This document shows positions 24,001-33,805 of a DNA stretch of 64,000 nucleotides, one piece after another (the stretch's first letter is position 1; each line of letters opens with the position of its first letter). Under the pieces are notes generated by a model. It saw only the letters and a list, made by a program, of their open reading frames with translations, searched no databases and was not told the DNA's origin. The stretch is from Zizania palustris (lineage: Eukaryota > Streptophyta > Magnoliopsida > Poales > Poaceae). The stretch covers positions 26,686,457 through 26,750,456 of the forward strand of contig JAAALK010000081.1 of assembly GCA_019279435.1 (NCBI GenBank). Direction: 5' to 3'. A program made the position numbers and the translations under genes.

Positions 24001-27000
24001 TGTATGGTGCAAGTACAAAAAATGTAGCTGGTCTGGTGGTTTAGTAATTCTACAGTTTACCATAACTGAAATATATTTCCCTGTGAGAGTTTTGATCCTA
24101 GCGGTGCTTTAGGCAGTTCTGTACACATTGGTTTTTCATCACTGAAATATTTTTTTTTAAAAAATAAACAATCAACTGGTAATCAACTAATGCAATGGAC
24201 ACTGGATGGATCAAATAAAAACTCAGGAGCATGTAGGAGATAAAGTAAAACTGAGTGACATGGAGCAGGTTGAACTAAAACTTGTGAGGATGATGGTGAA
24301 TTTATGTTAGCTGTTATATATGATTTTTTTAATAAATCTGTTATATATGATTATGATCAACAGATCCTATTGTTTATATACCAGATAAGTGACTGGACAG
24401 CAGCCATAACAAGTAGCAGGGGAAGGAGATATCCAAATGGAGAGGCAGCCGGTGTCTAGCTGCAGTCATAGGAAAAAATAAACTGACATGATCTTTACCC
24501 AATCTACCATCTCCCACATTCCCTCTTTGAGTTGACAACGTCACAATGCCCGTCTTCATGCATTGTATCTCCTTTGGAACCTATGAATTTCATAGAAATT
24601 AGAAATTAGTTCAATTCCTGTGAAAATCTAGGTTCTCAAATGAGGCATAAGTGGGAACCTTTTCTCCACAACCTTCCATCTGTAATCACTGTTGTTGTCC
24701 ACTTGTCCCCATAACCATCATCGTTCCAGCCATCCATACACACATCGACCATGATCCTCAAAAGAGAAGCTGCCATGTCCATTGCCATACTGATCACATT
24801 TGTGATTTGTGCCCTAGTTTCCATGCCCCATGGCACTTGCACTGGCATTCCAACCAGCACAACCATTTTGATAATTGAATAGCCATCGTTGTTATGTTTG
24901 CAACACCTGAGAAGTGAGAACACATCACAAACCACACTCAGTCATCATTGCGCTGCCTGACTGCCTGAGCATCATTGCACCCTCTTCTTCATCCCTGTTA
25001 CATCTAGTGATGCAGAAAGGGGAGTTCATGGGAGCAGTGACAGATTGATGGGTTCATTCAGCTACTTATTTAACTGATGTGTGAGCAGTGTTCTAAAAAT
25101 CGGGATTAGGCGGGCGCCTAGGCGGGATTAGGCGCTGGGCGCCACTCCAGCGCCGCGCGGAGCCTCCAGGCGGCGAGCTGGGTGGCCCAGGCGCCTAGGC
25201 GGTCAACAGCGGCGCTGGGCGGTTGACCGCGGCTCTAGGCGGCGCCTGGGCGGCGTGGCGCGATGGCGTCGCGGCCAGATCCGGCGACCGGCGACGAGCG
25301 GCGCACGCGCGGCCAGATCCGGCGGCGTGGCGCGATGGCGTCGTGGCCAGATCCGGCGACCGGCGGCGCGCGTGGCCAGATCCGACGACGAGCGGCGCGC
25401 GCGCGGCCAGATCCGGCGAGGGGAGAGGTCACCGTGCTCCTTCTGTGCTCCGGCGCCGCTCACCGTGCGCCGACGCCTCGCTCAGGGCCTCGCGCGTCGT
25501 GCGCTGTGCTCCGACCTCCGTGCTCCGTCCCCCGGTCCAGCGCATCGAGCATTCGAGCTCCGGCCGAGCCGCCGAGGCCGCGACGCCGCGCTCCAGCAGC
25601 AGCAATCTCAGTGGCGATCCGGCTCGGTGCAGAGCAAAGAAGACCTGCCGCAGCCGGAGGGGGAAGAAAGGGAGGGAAGAGAGAGGGGAAGAGAACGCCT
25701 AGGACTCAGAGGAGAGAAGTGAAGAAAGCCGGTTGGACTGCGGGAAAGGAGAAGAAAAGGACTTCTTGGTCCAAGAAAAAACGCCTCGGGACTAGTATTT
25801 GACACTGTGAACCAGCCCTCTGAACAGGAACTTGGAACTGAAGGGGCACAGACCTAGGCGCCGCCTAGGCGGCTCTAGGCGCTAGGTGCCAGGTCGCCGC
25901 CCGACTAGCGCCTAGCGCCTACTCGAACACTGTGTGTGAGGACTGCATTGGATGTATGGGCCACTTCCCTGCACCAAGTTGCCTGTGAGAGAAGCATAGG
26001 GGACATTAAACCAAAATCACCTGCCTACCATCCACACTGGGTTCTTTACTAATAGCAATATATAAAAATTAAAATCAATCTTTAGCAGATATTAGTGTCA
26101 AAAATGATCGCAGCTTAAGTTTTATAACCACAATAAATATGCTGCAATCTAGCAGTTTTTTATCATTTCTAGCTTGTCACACAAGTTGTCTACCTCATTA
26201 TTTGTGAACCATGTTTAATTAAATTTTGTATAAGTACCATAAATAAAATTACAGCATGTTAATGATAATATTTTTATGTTGAACAACCTTTAAATTGAAA
26301 AACATATTTTAGGATAAGCTAACATGATTTTAAGTTCTCATTGGCCTATCATTTTATGTTGATGTAGTTCATTGTTAGGATCAAGAACCTAGTTGAAATA
26401 ATCTTCAGAAGTAGTTCTATGAAATTTTAATCTGCATACCAAACCCTATAATATTGACATACATATCAATGCTCTGTGGCCATTTCTATCGGGGACCTGG
26501 TCATGTTCACAAAGTTTATTTGATCCTATGTATGACACATTAATGCATGCAGCATGAGTACATAAATTATTTTCGAAACATATGAGTGTAAAGCTTTGTA
26601 TAAGGACATACACATCTTGCTATTCTATTGATTATAGGTATATGATGGATGCCAGACATGGGAGACATCATTTATAATTCAAGCCTTTTGCTCCACAGGC
26701 CTAGTTGATGAGTTCAGTTCAACTCTTGAAAAAGCTTATGGCTTTCTGAAAAATTCACAGGTTGGTTATACTTGATCAATTTACAACTGGAAAGATGTTT
26801 GCCACTTTAAAAAAATATCTGAAATTTGCCTTCTTACTTGAAGGTTCTCCATGATCTTCCTAATGGCAAAAGTTTTTATCGCCATAGATCAAAAGGTTCA
26901 TGGACTCTTTCTACAGCAGACAATGGTTGGTCAGTGCCTGATTGTACTGCAGAAGCTCTTCAGGTCATTGAAGGATCTGTTGTGTTCCTAGAGTTTTCAG

Positions 27001-30000
27001 TTTTATGCACTACTTGTTTCTGCTACAGCTCAAAAGTTAACTGAAAGTTTGAATTTTAGAACCTAATATTAGGTATTATTTAGTGTTTTATTAATTTTTT
27101 AGCAATTTTGATGGTAGGACCAATATGAATTATGAATATAAATATAAAACTCTTACCCAAAAATTCTTTTTCATTATGAGCAATGCTCTTTAGGTGGTAA
27201 GGCAAGGCACGGCGACCTACCCCTTCTAACTGCCTAAGTGATTTAGGTACACGGCAAGACGACACCATACACACATCCTAACATATAATTGCTCTAGATT
27301 TTAGTAGGAGACTAGCAGTGTAGCATATATACTTACCTTGGTGCTACCATGATCTGACTCTGTCTTCTCTTCTCTTCTAATCTTCGCTTCTCTTCTCTTG
27401 TCCCATGCAACTAGCCAATTATTATTAACTAAACAATACTGCTAATCCAAATATAGAGCTCCTTCAAGTGAGAGCAGTAGCACATACTCGGTCGAAGCTG
27501 CTTCGTAGTTGGCAGAGAGGAGCACACCAGTAAAAGCTCCTCGTGCAGTTCTGTCGCTCGCCTCCGCTTGCCGCCTGCCGTCTGTCGATCTTCTGCCTCC
27601 GCCTGCCTGATCTCAACCACCACCTGCCTCTGTCATGTCTCCAGCTCTCCTCTCACCTCTGTCATCGCCTGCAGGAGCAGACTTGATCTGCCACTGCCTG
27701 CCACCCCCAAAGAGGCTGCCTGCTGCTGAGCAGTTCCACTCACCAGCTGCTCGCCGCCGCCTCCCATAGAGGCCGCCTGTTGCTGCCGAGCAGACTGCCG
27801 CCGCTAAGCAAACCAGCGTCCCTCTCTTATCACTCTCTTCCCTCTCAGCCTCTCTTCCCTGCCTTATCTCTTCTCACTTTTTCCCTCCTGCGCGCACCAG
27901 ATTTCCAACACTGCTTTGCTGTTTCGTCCTATGGCACACGTCCTAGGAAGCTAGGTGTTAGGGTGACACCATATCATGCCTAGGTGGACACCCAACGACT
28001 GAGGCAGATGCCATATGAGCTTACACCAAGGAAACACTGACACCCAGCCTTGGATGTCGCCCATATGCCTAGGCAGCACCTTATGAACACTGGTTATGAA
28101 GATGTCGAATGCCAATTGGAAAAAGTAAATACAAGCATGCACATAATATGTCCGAGAAAAAATATTTAAAGTATAATGATGTAAAGTACATTGGATGACA
28201 AACCTACTAAAGGCATTTTCATGTGGCAATTCTAGACACATGTGCATTAATAGTCTTCAAAGTCTTTCATTCCCAAGCAAGTTGGGGTAAGCTATATCTG
28301 CTTGAATAGTCAAATATTAGAAATGTTGACTGCACACATTTTGAAGTGGCACACACTTCAGGGTTTATGGAGTATTATTACACTTGAAGAACATAATTGC
28401 AGTTCAAAATATACAAATAGTGGTCTCGAGTAGCGGCTGATATAGGGTGGCAATGGATGAAATAGAAGGTTGTAAGCGCAATGGAGTGTGGGCAATGTTG
28501 ACAAGTCGTGTAGTTAACCCTAGTCGCCATGGGACTGACCATGTGATATTTAATGACTTGCCTTTGAGTATATTAATTAATATTTTTCCTTTTCTTAACA
28601 TTTTGTATTATCTCCTATTTTAGGCACTACTAATGCTGTCAAGGATTTCTGCTAAACTTGTTGGTGCTCCAATAAAAGAAGAAAGTTTGTATGATGCGAT
28701 TGACTGCCTCCTTTCTTTTTCGGTATGACTATAGGTTAATTAATTCGTATGTTCTTCTAGTTTTATTCATGTTTCATGAAAATGAGGCGATCAATATTTT
28801 TTGGGGGTATATTAAATTTGTGGGTCATATAAAAGTTAAAAAATGTCTTAAGACATTGTTTAAAAATTGCACAGTTTCTGAATAAAGCCAAAATTGTCAA
28901 AATGATCAGATATGTGATAGTATTAGCTAATGTATGTATTTTATCTAAATTTTAATTAGAGTTTATTCATCCATGAAAACAATTGATTATCTCATGTTTA
29001 CATTAAAGAACAAATGTAACCTAGCATATTCCTACATACTTTGTGTTCTTTCATTGATATCAAATAGCTCATAATATCTTCTAGAGCAGTGTTCTAAAAC
29101 ATGGATCTAGGCGGGCACCTAGGTGAGAAAAGGCTCCGCACAGAGGGCTTGGTCCGTTGGTCGGTCGGCTAGGCGGGCAGGGCGCCTACGCAGGTCAAAC
29201 ACAACCTAGGCGGTTGACCGCGACACCTAGGCACCCTAGGCGGTGGCGGCACTTAGCCAATGGTGGGAAAGCAGCTAGATCTGGCAACGGGCGACCGAAT
29301 CCAGTGACGGGAGGCCGGATCCAACAACGGGCAGACAGATCCAGTGCACGCGTAGCCACTGTTGTCGTTGGTGGTAGAGGAATGCCGGAGGGAAACCTAG
29401 GGCAGGGAGGAGAAGAAGAGAGGAGCGCCAGGAGGAGGGGAGCTCCTAGGATGAGAGCACCTCAGAGAGGAGGGGAGCTTGAAGAATAAAAGGGAAGGAA
29501 ACACCTAGAGAAGAAGAAAACAAGCGACTCTAGGCACTAGGCGTAGGGTCGCCGCCCGACTAGCGCCTAGCGTCTACGTGAACACTGTTCTATAATATAT
29601 GTATCCCTCAATTATAGAGAGTATGTAACCCCCAGTTATCCACATACCTGTGCCATGGGCTGTGGGCCAGGCCCGCTAGGCTTGGGCCTAGTTGTGTGAA
29701 CAATACTGCACAAGTACTATTCATGTGAACAATAGTACAATACCCATAGGTACTAAAGCAATGCGGCGGATTAGAGTCCAAGTTTGTTAATGGATAGAAT
29801 CCTAGAGTCGTAATGGATTTGGTTATTTATTCGGTTAGGCCTTGTAGGCTCTATAAATAGGGTTGGATTGATCAAGTAATCAATGAAAAAGAAGAAAGAA
29901 GTCTAATCTCTCATCCCAATGTTCGTCCCTCTCATTTAAGTCTACTTCTCATCCCGAGCAGCTGACGCTGCCCGCCTATCCTCTTGATAGTGCTTATCCC

Positions 30001-33000
30001 ATCATGGGTTCAACCCATGACAACTTTGTATCAGAGCAATCTCCGGTGCCTGTGGACATGTCGAACAACGACAACCTAGATTTGATCGCTGCTTAGTTGT
30101 TACTTATGTCGCAGAAACTTGACAAGATCATCCTACAACAAGACATTTGCAACAACGCCCTCAACCATCTAGCTTGCGGCTTGGTCGAGATCGTGGCCTC
30201 TAACAATACCGGGGCGTGGCCTCCACGGTTACCAACCCCTCTGTCCGCTAGTGACCTCCACAACACTACATGGAAGGATGATGAGGATCATGCGGTGAAA
30301 AAAAGCATAGCGGCATACAAAGCAAGAGGTGGAGGACATACATTTTGAACATACAACGATAGACATGGTGATGACAACGTCGATCGCTACACTAGCGCAC
30401 CAGTCACCTCCATTGGTGGCCATCGTGTCACATCATCGCCCATCTTCCTGGAGACCCATGCGACACGTCGGCTTCAAGCGGCACTGGCATGGTAGCTTTC
30501 CAGGAAGAAGAGAGGGTTGTACTACAGTGGCCTTTGCAGCGATGCAAAGGATGGATCTAAGCCAACTAAGACCATATGTGAGCGAGTCTCCACCTCGCAC
30601 ATGACTTTTCTTTTGGCTAAGACTCATCCGTTCTGCGAGAGCATTAGGATGGGGACCACCTAGGACTGTAAGTTTCAAGATGTGTTTTTTCTTTCTAAAT
30701 ATTATAGCAAGCCGAGATATAAAATGCTTGAGTCTTATTTGTGTTAGGCATTGAGTCAGGTTTGTGGTCGTACTATAGCTCGAGGACGAGCTGCTCAAAA
30801 GAAGGGATGTAGTGTCATGACCATTGGGCTATGGGCCAGGGCTACCAGGCCCGGGCTCAGCCACGCGAACAGTACCATCAGGTACTGTAGCAATGCGGTG
30901 GATTAGAGTCAAGTCTAGATAGAGTCTAAGTTTGTTAATGGATAGAATCTTAGATTCGTAATGGATTCGGTTATTTATTCCATTAGGTCTTGTTGGCTCT
31001 ATAAATAGGGTTGTATTGATCAATTAATCAATGAAGAAGAAGAATTAAGTCTAATCAGTAATCTCTCATCCCAATGTTTGTCTCCCTCATCTAAGTCTAC
31101 TTCTCATCATGAATAGTCGACGCTGCCCGACTATCCTCCTGTCAGTGTTTATCCCATCATGGGTTCAACCCATGACAACCTGGAAATCTACATCATTAAA
31201 TTTGAGACTTGTCAATTTTTTTGTAAAGTTTCCTCTGTATTTATGAACATTCATGACAAGGAGGTTATAAGAAAAACTAATAATGTATTGTAACACAGAA
31301 ATGATCACTTACAAGTTACAACTAAACAAATAGTAACCTGATAATCACGCCCAGAGCAAACCATGATTCATTATTATGATTCTAACAAGAATAAGAAGCC
31401 TAGTTCAAATGCATGTAAAAGTGGTGAAAATTGGGTGCTATTCCTGGTCCATACATGTCGAAGTCTTTTGGTACCAAAAAAAACACAATGGTGATTATAA
31501 AATACTCAGCAAGTATTGTTTGGAATTAGAAAAAATATATTCCATAAATACAGTAAAGAATCAGTAGCAACAAAAATAAAGCTTAAAATATTATGAACAA
31601 AACACCTTAATTCATACGAAAACACCGCACAAAAGTTTCCATCTAAAATGAAATAGTAGCTGTCATTATGAACAAACGAGAATACATCGTGAGGATCTAC
31701 CGGAGCAGTTGAGCAAGCAAGGCTGGTCCATTATGAACAAACAAGAACACTGCTACTAAGTCACCAATGTAAACTCTAAAACTTAGAACCGGAATTTCTG
31801 AGTTCTGATGTACCGATCTAAACCCTGTTCTCCACTGTTTTGGCCATAACTTTAAAACCACCAAAGCAAACATGACAAATAAATATATCTGAAGTATCTA
31901 CAGAAAATTATCAACAACTTTTATATTGTGCCAAAACCCTAATTCACAATTGAACTGCTGCCCCGGGTTCTCGAACATACTATCCGAATTTTATGAAACC
32001 AGCGCTAAAAGAAAGATAGTGACAAACTCTACAATCTTCTTTTAGACTATAAGAACTGATTCCCCATGGATCAGTACTAGATTTCAAAACAACATATTAG
32101 CTTTCACGACGCAAAAATAATTTCAAACTACTCAATGTCTATTTAAAATTAGTGCATCTAGGGAATAATTAGGGATTAATCTTGCAGCGAGGAAGTTAAA
32201 TTGAGGATACCCTGATAAATTTCGCAAAAGCCTCAATTTTCTTCTCCCCTTGTTTCATCTTCCTCTCCTCCTTCTCAAAGCCAGGTGTAGGGCAGCAGCA
32301 ACAGGCACCCATCAGGGGAGGGGCAGGGCACAGGGTGGCCAGTGGCCAGCGGCAACAAATGGGTGGCAGGGAAAGCTCTAGGGCAGCGAGAGATCGGGAT
32401 TCATGTGTCAATAACTGAGGACGGCACAAGCTATTTTTTATCCTGAAGATATTTGGATTGCTGATTGAAATCTGATGGCACAAATTAATCCAACCTATGT
32501 GATCTCCTCCCAACTCCGATAAAGACAAACAAATATAATATAACACAGTATTTTTCCCAATACTTGATTTCGATGTCTGGAGTATTACACAGTATTTTTT
32601 TTCTGTTTGACTAACATGTTCATTTTCTGCTTTTTGTTTCACGAAGAACAAAGATGGTACCTTCTCGGCATTTGAACGCAAAAGAACGTCTTCATGGATT
32701 GAGGTGCGTATCTTTACTTCTTTAGGCATATGTAAGAGAGAACTATCCAGGGATGAAACTTCACTTTGGATTTTAGGTCATTAGATGTAGTTTTGGATTT
32801 CGACATATGAACATAGCAGACACACACATATGTAGTTATGTACAAGGACAAGGTGAAGTGTCATTTTAGTAAAATGGACAAGTTATTGTCATTTGAACAA
32901 CCTAATATATATATATATATATACATACAAATGCTATCCTACACCACGTGTGTAGAATAGCTATTCTACACTGACCACGGGAGCGCTCCTATATTTATTT

Positions 33001-33723
33001 ATATATTTATATATATATATATTTATATATATATATATTTATATATACATTTATATATATATATATATATATATTAGCAAACTAGGTTCAAATGAAGAGC
33101 ATAACTTGAAATTACATAAATTATTTGTGTATCCATGCGACCATTCATGTATTCTGCCTAGCTAATTAGTAGTTAGAATTTTAGTTGCTACCAAATTTCC
33201 TACTGTGTTGTCAGAAAACTACTGTGCGTAGTTTAATGTTAAACCACGGTGAATCCAAAATTCTAGAAAGTGGTTAAATGTATTTATTGATTATGATGTC
33301 TTAATCCTGTTATCCTGACTCATCCTTCATAACTGTATTCTCCAATAATTTTAATTTGAATATTGTCTTATCTCCTTTGATTTTAACATATTGCTGCTAT
33401 ATGTATACTAACTTGGATCTACTTGATAACACAGATTATGAACCCTTCAGAGAGTTTTCGGAAAATTGTCGTTGATTATCCGTAAGCGATTTAAATACCT
33501 TATACTAATTCCATTTTCATTTACCATGGAAATTAACTAGAAATATGAGACCAATACAGACATCTGGAGTGCACATCATCAGCAATTCAAGGTCTGATAT
33601 CATTCAGAAAGTTATACCCAGGATATCGTGATGAAGAGATTGAAAATTGCATAAAGAAGGCTGTCATGTTCATTGAGAACAAACAAAAAAATGATGGCTC
33701 ATGGTATGCGAAAGTTCAGTGCT

Positions 33724-33805
<82 letters not shown>

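Noticed and set aside
25203..25805. Several frames of 60-180 codons in the GC-rich hAT MITE
   Set aside because: They overlap on both strands, are Arg-rich and repetitive, and the unit is a bounded MITE without transposase motifs.
32196..32729. A 177-codon minus-strand frame
   Set aside because: It overlaps OSC-B exon 12 on the other strand, has no recognisable domain, and is not conserved in OSC-A.
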